Source of the DNA: Acidobacteriota bacterium
GTDB taxonomy: Bacteria; Acidobacteriota; Terriglobia; Acidiferrales; UBA7541
Assembly: GCA_013287135.1 (NCBI GenBank)
Contig: JABDEK010000040.1
Span: 1-36,189 of the forward strand
DNA length: 36,189 nucleotides
Direction: 5' to 3'
The notes beneath the pieces were generated by a model. The model worked only from the letters and a program-made list of their open reading frames with translations. It was not told where the DNA came from and did not search any database. The translations under genes and the position numbers were made by a program. This document shows positions 26,520 through 35,206 of this stretch, piece after piece (positions within the stretch are counted from its first letter, which is position 1; every line of letters starts with the position of its first letter).

Positions 26520-26728
26520 GTTGTCCGGATTGCAATCTTCCCCTTGTCGGTTCGCTCGTTACGGTACAACAGCCGGATCAACCAGCTGGTCCGGCAATCG
26601 TTTGGCGAGGTAATAATCCGATTGATTTTGCTTTTCAGCCGCGTTACGGAATTTTTCTGCGACAAGATGATGTTGCACAGGTGAAAAAAGTGATTGGTGA
26701 AGCGTTCGCAAGCAAACTATCTGAATAA
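26474..26728 (+). CDS. small zinc-ribbon protein, possibly internally shortened
   Basis: An 84-residue reading frame beginning MFCSRCKSECRDGIIGCPDC, a CxxC...CxxC zinc ribbon (C3, C6, C17, C20), with NLPLV after it. This resembles the N-terminus of DUF2007-type 'putative signal transducing' proteins. The C-terminal part (WRGNNPIDFAF, then QPRYGIFLRQDDVAQVKKVI) looks like the start and end of the usual second domain joined without its ~25-30 residue middle. The start is GTG with GGGAGG 3 bases before it. It overlaps the last 46 bases of the pseudogene frame. It may be a functional small protein or another decayed gene. Confidence 0.5.
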   Translation: MFCSRCKSECRDGIIGCPDCNLPLVGSLVTVQQPDQPAGPAIVWRGNNPIDFAFQPRYGIFLRQDDVAQVKKVIGEAFASKLSE

Positions 26729-26864
26729 TCCTGCTTGATCTCGCGAACCTACAAGCATGTTTGGCTTGCGTTAGAATACGGCGCCCAATCGTGCTATGGG
26801 AACAGACGAATCACGCACGGTTCGCTTTCCTTAACTGCTTGGCTTCCGTTATTATCGGACTCCT

Positions 26865-27725
26865 ATGTCAACGGACAATATAAAAACTGTGGGTGTGCTG
26901 GGCGCCGGTACGATGGGGAATGGAATTGCGCATGTGTTTGCGCGGGCGGGGTATCGTGTGATTCTGCGCGATGTGGAGAAGCGCTTTCTCGATCGCGGGC
27001 TTGAAACCATTGGCAAGAATCTCGATCGCGAAGTGAAGCGCGGGAAGATTTCGGAAGCCGATAAGCCGGCTGTATTAGGGCGAATCGAGCCTAGGACCGA
27101 TGTGGGCGCGCTTGCTACCGCGGATTTCGCGGTGGAAGCGGTTCCAGAGCAGCTTGAGCTGAAATTGCGGGTGCTCAAGGATGTGGATGCGGTGCTGAAG
27201 CCAGGCGTGATTTTGGCTAGCAACACGTCTTCCATCTCGATTACACAGCTTGGTGCGCAAACCAGTCGGCCGGATCGTTTCATTGGCATGCATTTTATGA
27301 ATCCGGTGCCGATGATGGTGTTAGTGGAAGTGATTCGCGGGTTGGCTACGAGCGACCAGACTTTTCAGACCACCATGGCCCTTTGCGAAAAGCTCGAAAA
27401 GAAGCCGGTGGCGGTGAACGACGCGCCGGGCTTTGTTTCAAATCGTGTGCTGATGCCGCTGATCAATGAAGCGGCGTTTTGCGTGATGGAAGGCGTGGCA
27501 ACTCCGGAAGCTGTGGATGCGGTGATGAAGACGGGTATGAACCATCCCATGGGGCCGCTGGAATTGGCCGATTTTATCGGCCTGGATGTTTGCATCGATA
27601 TTCTCGAAGTGCTGTCGAAAGGGTTTGGCGATCCGAAGTATCGCGCCTGTCCGCTGCTAAAGAAATATGTGGCCGCGGGTTGGCTGGGCCGCAAGTCCGG
27701 ACGCGGTTTTTACAAATATTCGTAG
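26865..27725 (+). CDS. 3-hydroxybutyryl-CoA / 3-hydroxyacyl-CoA dehydrogenase
   Basis: A 286-residue NAD-dependent dehydrogenase that interconverts 3-hydroxyacyl-CoA and 3-ketoacyl-CoA. The N-terminal Rossmann motif is [14 protein letters not shown] (~9-22). The catalytic pair is H143 (GMHFMNPVP) and E155 (VLVEVIRG). The C-terminal domain contains [18 protein letters not shown] and [16 protein letters not shown], ending in KSGRGFYKY. It is a single-domain enzyme of the Hbd/PaaH/MmgB type, not a fused FadB. It fits with the upstream thiolase. The substrate chain length is not resolved. The ATG start is unambiguous although no strong ribosome-binding site is seen. Confidence 0.93.
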   Translation: MSTDNIKTVGVLGAGTMGNGIAHVFARAGYRVILRDVEKRFLDRGLETIGKNLDREVKRGKISEADKPAVLGRIEPRTDVGALATADFAVEAVPEQLELKLRVLKDVDAVLKPGVILASNTSSISITQLGAQTSRPDRFIGMHFMNPVPMMVLVEVIRGLATSDQTFQTTMALCEKLEKKPVAVNDAPGFVSNRVLMPLINEAAFCVMEGVATPEAVDAVMKTGMNHPMGPLELADFIGLDVCIDILEVLSKGFGDPKYRACPLLKKYVAAGWLGRKSGRGFYKYS

Positions 27726-27832
27726 CCGATAGTTTCTCCAGCCTCGCTGACTTGCGCTCACAACTCGGATTTCTGCGCGTCTAAGGGCCAAGGATTGTGG
27801 GCGCCTGGATGCGTCATGCCAATGGAGTCCTA

Positions 27833-28762
27833 ATGGAAAATATTCTTCGCGCAAGGCTGATGCTTGCGCTGCTATGTGTGTGCTGTCCGGCATACGCGTT
27901 TCAGGTGGGAACAACAGACTTTACGAAAGGTGTCACGAAGGTTCTTCCCGTACGCGATAACGTTACTGTCATCCAAATTCGCACGCCGCAAGATCTGAAT
28001 AACGTCGTGGTGCTCACCGGACGGGATGGGTACCTCTTGGTGGATCATCCGGAGCCTGCAGCGAACCCGGCGATACAAAGGGCGCTGGATGATTTGGGAA
28101 AACGGCCGGTAAAGTTTCTTTTGAACACTCACTGGCACTACGATCACGTGGGTGGCAACGAAATTTACGGGCCCGATGCGATTATCGTCGCTCACGAAAA
28201 CGTACGAAAGCGTCTGATGACGAAACAGACTCCGTTCTGGTCACCGACACCAATCGGTCCGTATCCGGAGCGCGCGTGGCCGCGCATCACGTTTCGAGAC
28301 ATGGTTACGATTCACTTTGCCGGCGAAGATATCGAAATGGATCATTACGCTAACGGGCACACGGATACGGACTCAGTGGTTTATTTCGCGCGCGCGAATG
28401 TGGTGGATGTCGGAGACATTTACGATGGAAAGGGCAGTTACGCAGGCGGTGCTGATATGGAGGGAATCGCGCATTCTCTCTCAGCGGTGCTCGAAAGGAT
28501 CAACGACGATACGGTGATTATTACTGGGCACAGTGAAATGTCGAATCGCCGCGAACTCGCGGAATATGTCCCGCTTCTGGACCAAACCATCGCGCTTGTG
28601 CGACAGGAAATTGCAGCCGGGAAGAGCGAGAAGGAAGTGGCGGATGCGGGCTTGCCTGAGATATGGAAACCGTGGTTCGCTCCACAAGCGGTACCAGCCG
28701 GCCACGACTTCGTGCGGCAAATCTATGCAACGCTAAACCATACGGACATTCTCGACCAGTAA
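27833..28762 (+). CDS. secreted metallo-beta-lactamase-fold hydrolase
   Basis: A 309-residue exported member of the MBL superfamily. The zinc motif is HWHYDH (H100, H102, D104, H105), followed by GHTDTDSVVYF and, near the end, VIITGHSEMSN with a late histidine. The signal peptide MENILRARLMLALLCVCCPAYAF gives the start: the ATG at 27833 has GGAG 6 bases upstream, better than the in-frame GTG at 27797. The fold covers lactamases, lactonases and other hydrolases. Beta-lactamase activity is possible (the class B3 layout is similar) but not implied by sequence alone. It follows the dehydrogenase by 107 bases on the same strand. Confidence 0.87.
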   Translation: MENILRARLMLALLCVCCPAYAFQVGTTDFTKGVTKVLPVRDNVTVIQIRTPQDLNNVVVLTGRDGYLLVDHPEPAANPAIQRALDDLGKRPVKFLLNTHWHYDHVGGNEIYGPDAIIVAHENVRKRLMTKQTPFWSPTPIGPYPERAWPRITFRDMVTIHFAGEDIEMDHYANGHTDTDSVVYFARANVVDVGDIYDGKGSYAGGADMEGIAHSLSAVLERINDDTVIITGHSEMSNRRELAEYVPLLDQTIALVRQEIAAGKSEKEVADAGLPEIWKPWFAPQAVPAGHDFVRQIYATLNHTDILDQ

Positions 28763-28800
28763 ACCCTATTAACTTAGCGACAAAGCGAGGGAAATACCTT

Positions 28801-28828
28801 TTGCTTTTTGTTCGCCTAGTGTTATGAT
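28801..28828 (+). promoter_or_regulatory. recA promoter with a possible LexA-type direct repeat
   Basis: TTGCTT (28801-28806) and TATGAT (28823-28828) are spaced by 16 bases. Between and partly within them lies GTTC-N7-GTTA (28810-28824), one base off the GTTC-N7-GTTC direct repeat known for alphaproteobacterial LexA. The transcript leader would be about 100 bases. Confidence 0.45.
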
Positions 28829-28932
28829 GTGTTTCAGAAAGCACAATTTGGGGGTAGGGATACTTGGTAGTACACTTAGCGCGCCTCTGTTCCCAGGAAA
28901 GAATTAAAAACAAAATCCCTCTCGAGGTCTTC

Positions 28933-30024
28933 ATGAACGACGAAAAAACCAAGAATCTAGATTTGGCCATTTCGCAGATTGAGAAACAGTATGGCAAGGG
29001 TTCGATCATGCGCCTTGGGAACAAGGATGTGTTGGTGCCGGTGAACGTGATTCCGACGGGGTCCATTTCCATTGACGCTGCACTGGGCGTGGGCGGTTTC
29101 CCACGTGGACGCGTGATTGAAGTGTACGGACCGGAGTCCGGCGGCAAGACCACGCTTACGCTACACGTGATTGCAGAGGCGCAGCGGCTGGGGGGACAGG
29201 CAGCGTTCATCGACGCTGAGCATGCGCTGGATCCGTCGTATGCGCGAAAACTGGGAGTGGATGTTGACAACCTTCTGGTATCACAGCCGGATAACGGAGA
29301 GCAAGCGCTGGAGATTGCGGAAGCGCTGATTCGCTCGAATGCGGTGGACATTATTGTTGTGGATTCGGTTGCAGCATTGGTTCCGCGCGCTGAATTGGAA
29401 GGTGATATGGGCGATGCGCAGATGGGGTTGCAGGCGCGGCTAATGTCGCAGGCATTGCGCAAGCTGACGGCAATCGTGTCGAAATCGAAGACCTGCCTGA
29501 TATTCATCAACCAGATTCGCGAAAAGATTGGAGTGATGTTCGGCAATCCGGAAACAACAACCGGCGGGCGCGCGCTGAAATTTTATTCTTCGATTCGCGT
29601 GGATATTCGTCGTATACAGTCGATCAAGGAAGGGGACCGCGTGGTGGGGTCGCGCACTCGTGCCAAAATCGTTAAGAACAAGGTGGCTGCGCCTTTCCGT
29701 GAGGCCGAATTTGACATCATCTATGGTGAGGGTATTTCGCGCGAGGCCGACTTGATCGATTTGGGCGTGGCTAAGGGACTGCTCGAAAAGTCGGGTACCT
29801 GGATCTCTTATAAGAACGAGCGACTGGGGCAAGGGCGCGACAATGCTCGGCTGTTCCTGAAAGAAAATAAGGATATTCGCGCGAAGATCGAACACGACCT
29901 GCGAAAACAGCTGGGGTTACTCTCAAATCTGGCTGTGGTCGAAGAGAAATCGGCGGCGGCCGCTGAAGCTCCGAAACAGGCGCCTAAGGCGGTAGCGGCA
30001 GCTCAAGGTCGAGCCGCGCGCTAA
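28933..30024 (+). CDS. recA: recombinase RecA
   Basis: RecA strand-exchange ATPase, central to homologous recombination and SOS induction. The ATG at 28933 gives 363 residues; GAGG lies ~5 bases upstream. The upstream in-frame TTG at 28864 would add 23 non-conserved residues. Walker A is GPESGGKTT (66-74). Other landmarks are the conserved N-terminal [15 protein letters not shown], the [10 protein letters not shown] strand, [19 protein letters not shown], the L2-region [20 protein letters not shown] and [10 protein letters not shown]. The C-terminal tail is Ala/Lys-rich ([18 protein letters not shown]) and longer than core RecA, which is common. No intein. The gene is isolated: no recX, alaS or lexA is adjacent. 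Confidence 0.98.
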   Translation: MNDEKTKNLDLAISQIEKQYGKGSIMRLGNKDVLVPVNVIPTGSISIDAALGVGGFPRGRVIEVYGPESGGKTTLTLHVIAEAQRLGGQAAFIDAEHALDPSYARKLGVDVDNLLVSQPDNGEQALEIAEALIRSNAVDIIVVDSVAALVPRAELEGDMGDAQMGLQARLMSQALRKLTAIVSKSKTCLIFINQIREKIGVMFGNPETTTGGRALKFYSSIRVDIRRIQSIKEGDRVVGSRTRAKIVKNKVAAPFREAEFDIIYGEGISREADLIDLGVAKGLLEKSGTWISYKNERLGQGRDNARLFLKENKDIRAKIEHDLRKQLGLLSNLAVVEEKSAAAAEAPKQAPKAVAAAQGRAAR

Positions 30025-30186
30025 AGCCACCTCGACCGAAGAAGAACATCGCATAAAATGCTGGTACTCTAGACCAGCGTGCTTTACAGGAAAGCTGTCC
30101 TCCTTTACAGTTGCGCTAGCCTGTAACATTTCCTTAAACTACGGTCACAGCCTGAGTTGAGGCGTTTACGGGCCAACATCAATCAA

Positions 30187-31275
30187 ATGCGCTGCAAACC
30201 AGTCCATTGCCAAGCAGTCTCGATATTTTGTCTCTTTCTAGCCGGTACCCTTGGAGTTGCATTCGGGGCCGCACCAACTACTCGCACTCATCATAAAAAG
30301 AGCGGTACGCCTAGCTACGCCGATCCCGGAAAAGGCGATGCGGTGGAATATGACGACCCCCTGGTGCGCCAAATCGCGCTGGACGCCTTAGGTCACGCGA
30401 ATGGCTCAGTTCTAGCAATGGACCCGAGCACCGGACGTATCCTCACCATCGTTAATCAAAAAATGGCTTTTTCTTCCGGATTCGAACCGTGTTCGACGAT
30501 AAAACCGGTGATTGCCCTGGCCGGATTGGAAGAAGGCGTCATCACTCGCGACACGATGCTCAAAGTGGGTCGTCGGCGTTACATGGACCTGACCGAGGCG
30601 ATGGCGCATTCCAACAATATTTACTTTGAAGAGGTAGGTACCCGATTGGGATTCGAGCGGGTAACAAAGTACGCGACGCTTCTGGGGCTGGGTTCTCGCG
30701 CAGGCTACAACATACGTGAAGAGCAGCCAGGATTGCTCCCAGCGCGAATTCCGGTGTATGGCGGTGTGGCTCGGATGTCTAGCTTCGGAGAAGGCATACG
30801 TATCACACCACTACAACTCGCGTCGTTGGTTTCTACGTTGGCGAATGGCGGAACGCAGTACTACCTTCAATATCCGCGAACAGAACAGGATCGACAGAAT
30901 TTTCAGCCTCGCATTAAGCAGCAGCTTGATATTGGCCCGCTGCTGCCGGATTTGCGCGAAGGCATGCTGGCCGCGGTGATGTACGGCACGGCGAAACAAA
31001 GCTACGATCCTGACGGTGAACAAGCACTAGGAAAAACCGGGACTTGCAATGACGAATCGCTCGGCGGCCGGCTTGGCTGGTTCGTTTCGTACGCCGATCA
31101 AGCGCACCCGAAAATAGTGTTGGTTGTACTGATTCGTGGTGGAAGCCGGGCTATCAGCGGGCCTCACGCATCGGAAATTGCGGGCCGAATCTATCATGGC
31201 TTGCGCGAACGAAATTACTTCGCCGAGTCCATTCATCATCCTACCTACACAACGTCCGCGGGTGGCTCGCAATAG
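30187..31275 (+). CDS. penicillin-binding protein, transpeptidase domain only
   Basis: An exported D,D-transpeptidase-type protein with the three catalytic motifs: SxxK as STIK (S103), SxN as SNN (S142) and KTG (K283). It resembles class B PBPs in the stretches SVLAMDPSTGRILTIVNQ, FEPCSTIKPVIALAGLE and RITPLQLASLVSTLANGG. However, it lacks the large N-terminal PBP dimerisation region, so at ~362 residues it is about half normal size. A signal-like hydrophobic stretch (VSIFCLFLAGTLGVAFGA) anchors or exports it. It probably cross-links or trims peptidoglycan. The start is uncertain: ATG at 30187 or TTG at 30157, neither with a clear ribosome-binding site. The next gene is also a cell-wall enzyme. 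Confidence 0.85.
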   Translation: MRCKPVHCQAVSIFCLFLAGTLGVAFGAAPTTRTHHKKSGTPSYADPGKGDAVEYDDPLVRQIALDALGHANGSVLAMDPSTGRILTIVNQKMAFSSGFEPCSTIKPVIALAGLEEGVITRDTMLKVGRRRYMDLTEAMAHSNNIYFEEVGTRLGFERVTKYATLLGLGSRAGYNIREEQPGLLPARIPVYGGVARMSSFGEGIRITPLQLASLVSTLANGGTQYYLQYPRTEQDRQNFQPRIKQQLDIGPLLPDLREGMLAAVMYGTAKQSYDPDGEQALGKTGTCNDESLGGRLGWFVSYADQAHPKIVLVVLIRGGSRAISGPHASEIAGRIYHGLRERNYFAESIHHPTYTTSAGGSQ

Positions 31276-31392
31276 CCGCTGATATTTACCTGCTAGCACT
31301 CCACGACTTTTAGCACCGTTTAGGGTTTACTGCCTTGTACCAGAACGAACCATTTGTTTTCTCGGCTAGCGCAACGTTGCGTTAAGCTTCGT

Positions 31393-31411
31393 CACCTAAG
31401 TAATTAAGGTG
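31393..31411 (+). promoter_or_regulatory. hairpin overlapping the ribosome-binding site of the M23 peptidase
   Basis: In RNA, CACCUAA pairs with UUAAGGUG (one bulged A at 31406), closed by the GUAA tetraloop of GNRA type. The 3' arm contains AAGGUG, the only Shine-Dalgarno-like element, 10 bases before the ATG at 31422. If it folds, it would mask the ribosome-binding site. Confidence 0.4.
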
Positions 31412-31421
31412 TTTACGAAAT

Positions 31422-32726
31422 ATGGACAAGATCGGAAAAATTCTTTTTTGGGTGGTACTTGTAGCCCTTAGCGCTGGCTTTATCGTGACCTCCTATTACC
31501 TCCGGAATTCGGCCGAGGGCGAAGTTTCTTTGCAGGCTTCTTCCGCTCGCGAAGAAGCCCGCAGAATCCAGGGACAGGTCGTTCTCTACAGCGAACGCCT
31601 GGTTCCGGCCGGACTTCCATTTCAGATGTTACTGCGCGCCGTGGGGATCGATGCAGAGACCGCCGGGCGTCCGGCAGCGTCCGCGCAGTCTGTATTCGAC
31701 CTGCGTCATTTGCGCGCGGGAAATCGCCTGGACGTGGGGCGTTCGGTTCTGGGGGAGCTACGATCAGTTCGCTACAGAATCGATACCGACAGAGTGCTCT
31801 CAATTGCGCCTCAAGGAAACGAAGTTCACTCGGAGATTCAAACCATACCTTCGGAAATGCAAACCATCGGGGTCATGGGAGAGGTTCACGGCTCGCTTTT
31901 TGAAGCAGTTATCAACGCGGGCGAAAAGCCCGAGCTCGCCATGCGCCTGGCGCAAATTTTCGGATGGGATTTGGATTTCTATACGGATCCGCGGCCCGGG
32001 GATACATTTCGAGTAGTGGTCGAGAAGAAAGTGCTTTCAAACGGTGAACTTCTTTCGTACGGGCGAATTCTCGCGGCCGAGTATAAAAACGCCGGGCATC
32101 CGTATGGCGCGGTACTTTTCCATGACGCTTCAGGCGCTCCCGCTTATTTCACGCCTGAAGGGAAGTCGATGAAGAAGGCGTTTTTGCATTCGCCGCTGAA
32201 GTTTGCTGCGCCTATTACTTCGCATTTCAGCGAACACCGCTTCCATCCGATCCTGAAAGAATACCGACCGCATCTTGGAATTGATTACGCAGCGCCTACG
32301 GGCACTCCGGTACAGACGATTGGCGAGGGACGCGTAGTTTTCGCCGGACCAAAAGGCGGGGCGGGCAATCTAGTTCAAATTCAACACACCAACGGGTACA
32401 CCACTTACTACATGCATTTATCGCGAATGCTGGTTCGATCAGGGCAGCATGTGGAACAAGGACAGAGTATTGGACTGGTGGGAATGACTGGCCTTGCTAC
32501 CGGGCCGCACCTTGATTTCCGGATACAGCGCCAAGGGCAATTCTTGAATTTTGAGCGGCTTCCATTGCCGCCATCCGATCCGGTTGCCAAGCGGGATTGG
32601 AACGAATTCGCAGTCTTACGGGATCGCGCGATTGCTTTAATGCCAACCAAATTGTCGCGGCCCAACGCAACGCTTGCGAAGAATTCTTCGTCATTCTCGG
32701 CGGCACAACCTGAAACCAACCCGTAA
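31422..32726 (+). CDS. M23 (LytM-type) peptidase, MepM-like
   Basis: A 434-residue membrane-anchored murein endopeptidase. A single N-terminal helix (ILFWVVLVALSAGFIVTSYY) is followed by an OapA/Csd3-like region (LYSERLVPAGLPFQMLLRAV ... GEVHGSLFEAVINAG, LAQIFGWDLDFYTDPRPGDTF) and a C-terminal M23 domain. Metal/catalytic positions are H284 and D288 (RPHLGIDYAAP), H332 (YYMHLS) and H363 (GPHLDFRI). The third zinc ligand, normally the second His of HxH, is D365 here. It probably cleaves peptidoglycan cross-links and may work with the transpeptidase encoded just upstream. The family assignment is firm; the specific bond cleaved is not known. Confidence 0.88.
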   Translation: MDKIGKILFWVVLVALSAGFIVTSYYLRNSAEGEVSLQASSAREEARRIQGQVVLYSERLVPAGLPFQMLLRAVGIDAETAGRPAASAQSVFDLRHLRAGNRLDVGRSVLGELRSVRYRIDTDRVLSIAPQGNEVHSEIQTIPSEMQTIGVMGEVHGSLFEAVINAGEKPELAMRLAQIFGWDLDFYTDPRPGDTFRVVVEKKVLSNGELLSYGRILAAEYKNAGHPYGAVLFHDASGAPAYFTPEGKSMKKAFLHSPLKFAAPITSHFSEHRFHPILKEYRPHLGIDYAAPTGTPVQTIGEGRVVFAGPKGGAGNLVQIQHTNGYTTYYMHLSRMLVRSGQHVEQGQSIGLVGMTGLATGPHLDFRIQRQGQFLNFERLPLPPSDPVAKRDWNEFAVLRDRAIALMPTKLSRPNATLAKNSSSFSAAQPETNP

Positions 32727-32768
32727 CATCGAGTTGTCGGTGTGATGTTTGCGCAGAGCGCGAAAAAA

Positions 32769-32803
32769 AATCGGCGCCGCCGAATCATCCAGCGGCGCCG
32801 ATT
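32769..32803. terminator. bidirectional rho-independent terminator
   Basis: A perfect 12-base-pair GC-rich stem (AATCGGCGCCGC 32769-32780 with GCGGCGCCGATT 32792-32803) encloses an 11-base loop. An eight-A run (32763-32770) lies on its left, giving a run of eight Us for the minus-strand sedolisin transcript; TTTT (32807-32810) serves the plus-strand M23 gene. It separates the two convergent genes. Confidence 0.88.
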
Positions 32804-32823
32804 GAGTTTTCAGAAGTTGATCG

Positions 32824-34941
32824 TTATTTCTTGACTATTGCCGCCGACGTGAAGAAATCGGCAAACGCTTGTCCGTTTGGAGTTCCCATACCGGTTACAT
32901 TATCCCAGCCGATTTTGGTTCTGAGCGACGTGTCGGTACCGAAGGTCACGATATCCCACTCGTCGTCAAAGGGGCTGTTATAGATGCCACTGTAAAAGGA
33001 TGTGGTGCCGTCCAACGGTTGAGCAAGCGCCGCCGCTGTGTAGTGGTGGAACCCGCTCGAGTCCTGGATGATGCCCGTCGGATTGGTCTTGGAGCCCACC
33101 GGCACGACGTCGGTAATGGTGCCTGCAGGCATGCTGTAGAGGTAAGGCGCAGCTTGTCCCAGCGGTACGCCGGCTTCCTGATTAGCGATAGCCCAGATAG
33201 CCGAGAACATCGGTGTAGCTAAGCTAGTCCCACCATAAACCGCCACGGCCTCACCCACTCCGTCAAATAATACGATTTCCGCTCCGGTATAGGGATCTGC
33301 GAGCCAGGAGATATCCGGAAGCTCACGCCACTTCCCGGAGATCTTTTTCTGGAAACTGGGCTTCAAGAAAAATCCGCTGGCGCCGCCGCCAGACCCAAAT
33401 TGAAAACCAAAATTCAGAGGAGGATCTGCGACATAACTCCCAGCGAACGGAGGAGCAACGATACCGGTAATGTTGGTGCCCCAACCGCTTTGCCATGCCA
33501 ACGTGTTGTCGGGATTGGTTGCTAAACTGACCCCGCCAACGGCGGTGGCATAGGGTGAATCGGCTGGCGTACTAACGGTCGGTGGAATCCCGAAAACGGT
33601 GTAGTCGCCGTAATCGCCGGTTGCATAGTTTGTGGAAATTCCGGAAACCGCAGCTAGTTCCGAAATCAAGCTGCTTTGCTCGAGTATCACCGGGGGTACC
33701 AGCGACTCTTCAGCGCCATAGCTGCCGGAGATGACGTTCCCGAGGCCGTAGGTGATCGCGTAGACAGTCGCATTGTTGATGTCTGCGAAAGTAGGAGACG
33801 GGGGAACTAACAAAATAATGTTAGCCTGCGGCGCGATTGCGTGAGACCACTCAACGTCTAAGTTAATTTCAGGGTCGATGCCGCCGCAATTGCAATTGTA
33901 CGGATAGTAGATGATGTTGAAATTCGACGGAGTTAGAGGAGGCAAACTGTTCAAGCTGTTGAACACGTTAGCGTCCGCGGTGATATAGGGAGAACCGTAC
34001 CAATCGATAATCACGATCGTTTGGCCCTCACCGTGGAAACCTTCCGCATAGAGGCCGTTCAGATTGTAAGCGGTTTGAACCTCTGCAGGATCGTATCCAC
34101 AAGGAGGCAAGCTGCCGGGACCGCCCCCGTTTGCCGGCTGTCCGTAGGTGTTGCCGGTGTAGGTAGCGAAAGGCAAAGCTCCTCCAGTGGTGAACACATC
34201 TGTCGCGGTGCCAGGGAAGCACTGTCCGGAGTAGAAGATTCCGTCCGAAGTTACGCCGCTAAGCTTTGTGGTAGTCGCAGCTGACTTACCGGATTTGAAC
34301 GCGTTCGTTACCTGGGCAACAGGATGCGTGGCTGTGTAGTCATCCAATCCGTACACTGCGGCAACAACGGCGGCGGCAGGACCTTCAATCGTCGGATTGT
34401 TGATGTTCCCCCGATGGGTCTCGGAACCGACGGTGAACTTATCGATCTGTACGGAGAAAGCCTTTTGGACTTCCCCGACCGTGCCTTGCGCTGTGATAGA
34501 GAAATTTGCCGGGCCTACATTGGTAACTTTCAGATTGTGCTCGATCAAAAACTGCTTTGCAAGAGCTAGATCGGCTTCCGTTGGGGCAAACTGGGATATC
34601 AGTTGGGCCGGTTTTAGCCACTGGTGATAATTCGGTGAAGTCTTCTCATAGAGCTGTGCCGCAAGGGTGTCGAGAGCCGCTCGATTGTGAGGCTGAAGCC
34701 ACAATGTAACGCTAATGGTTGTGGATGCTTCTTCTGGGCCGTTATTTTTTGCGGTCGTGACAAATCCAGGTGTGTTGCCTGCGATTACCCGGCTTGCCGT
34801 CGACTGACCTGCTGACTGAGCGGCTGCGCCACCGGCCAATAAAAAGACTACCGTAAGCGCCGCCAGTACGACTAAGCCAAATCGTGCAGTCCACAATTTT
34901 GCAAAAGGTTGCGAAAATGCGTCCGCCTTCCTGTCCTTCAT
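32824..34941 (-). CDS. secreted S53 peptidase (sedolisin/kumamolisin type) with activation prodomain
   Basis: A 705-residue exported serine-carboxyl protease. The signal peptide (LVVLAALTVVFLLAGGAAA, ~24-42) is followed by a pro-kumamolisin activation domain (~60-200; LWLQPHNRAALDTLAAQLYE, YHQWLKPAQLISQFAPTEAD, AFSVQIDKF). Catalytic residues can be placed as E358 and D362 (PEINLDVEW), D443 (YATGDYGDY) and S573 (YGGTSLATP). The C-terminal calcium-binding region ends DEWDIVTFGTD ... GWDNVTGMGTPNGQAF. Family members work at acidic pH outside the cell and are numerous in Acidobacteriota. The ATG has a strong AAAGGAG 8 bases upstream (about 34949-34955), and a terminator follows its stop. An acidic-environment, protein-scavenging role is inferred. 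Confidence 0.94.
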   Translation of the reverse strand: MKDRKADAFSQPFAKLWTARFGLVVLAALTVVFLLAGGAAAQSAGQSTASRVIAGNTPGFVTTAKNNGPEEASTTISVTLWLQPHNRAALDTLAAQLYEKTSPNYHQWLKPAQLISQFAPTEADLALAKQFLIEHNLKVTNVGPANFSITAQGTVGEVQKAFSVQIDKFTVGSETHRGNINNPTIEGPAAAVVAAVYGLDDYTATHPVAQVTNAFKSGKSAATTTKLSGVTSDGIFYSGQCFPGTATDVFTTGGALPFATYTGNTYGQPANGGGPGSLPPCGYDPAEVQTAYNLNGLYAEGFHGEGQTIVIIDWYGSPYITADANVFNSLNSLPPLTPSNFNIIYYPYNCNCGGIDPEINLDVEWSHAIAPQANIILLVPPSPTFADINNATVYAITYGLGNVISGSYGAEESLVPPVILEQSSLISELAAVSGISTNYATGDYGDYTVFGIPPTVSTPADSPYATAVGGVSLATNPDNTLAWQSGWGTNITGIVAPPFAGSYVADPPLNFGFQFGSGGGASGFFLKPSFQKKISGKWRELPDISWLADPYTGAEIVLFDGVGEAVAVYGGTSLATPMFSAIWAIANQEAGVPLGQAAPYLYSMPAGTITDVVPVGSKTNPTGIIQDSSGFHHYTAAALAQPLDGTTSFYSGIYNSPFDDEWDIVTFGTDTSLRTKIGWDNVTGMGTPNGQAFADFFTSAAIVKK

Positions 34942-35081
34942 CGGTTATCTCCTTTGGAAACGTCCAAACTGGTTTGGAAACCTGCGCTGAGCTCGGCTGG
35001 GCAACCTACTCACGCCCCGCGGTACCGAAAGTACTTGGCGGACGTCAATAGCTGAAAAAGGACCGACCGAGTGGGAGTCGT

Positions 35082-35108
35082 AATATAGCTAATAGCGAAA
35101 GAAGTCAA
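35082..35108 (-). promoter_or_regulatory. candidate promoter of the S53 peptidase
   Basis: On the minus strand TTGACT (35103-35108) and TATATT (35082-35087) are 15 bases apart, shorter than ideal. It lies ~140 bases before the peptidase ATG, in the only intergenic region upstream. Weak but the best match in the gap. Confidence 0.3.
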
Positions 35109-35206
35109 GAGAATCTGATGAAATTTCGGAGTGATACGAATCAGAAGTTGTATTTTCTTGAATGGCGGCTGCGACTACGCAAGAAATTTACCTAAAAGAA
35201 ACGAAA

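Noticed and set aside
27833-28762. Calling the MBL-fold protein a beta-lactamase resistance gene
   Set aside because: The HxHxDH motif and signal peptide are shared by many hydrolases; the sequence alone does not justify a resistance claim.
30060-30078. Hairpin GCTGGT...ACCAGC after recA as a terminator
   Set aside because: Six-base stem with no following T-run; not convincing as an intrinsic terminator.
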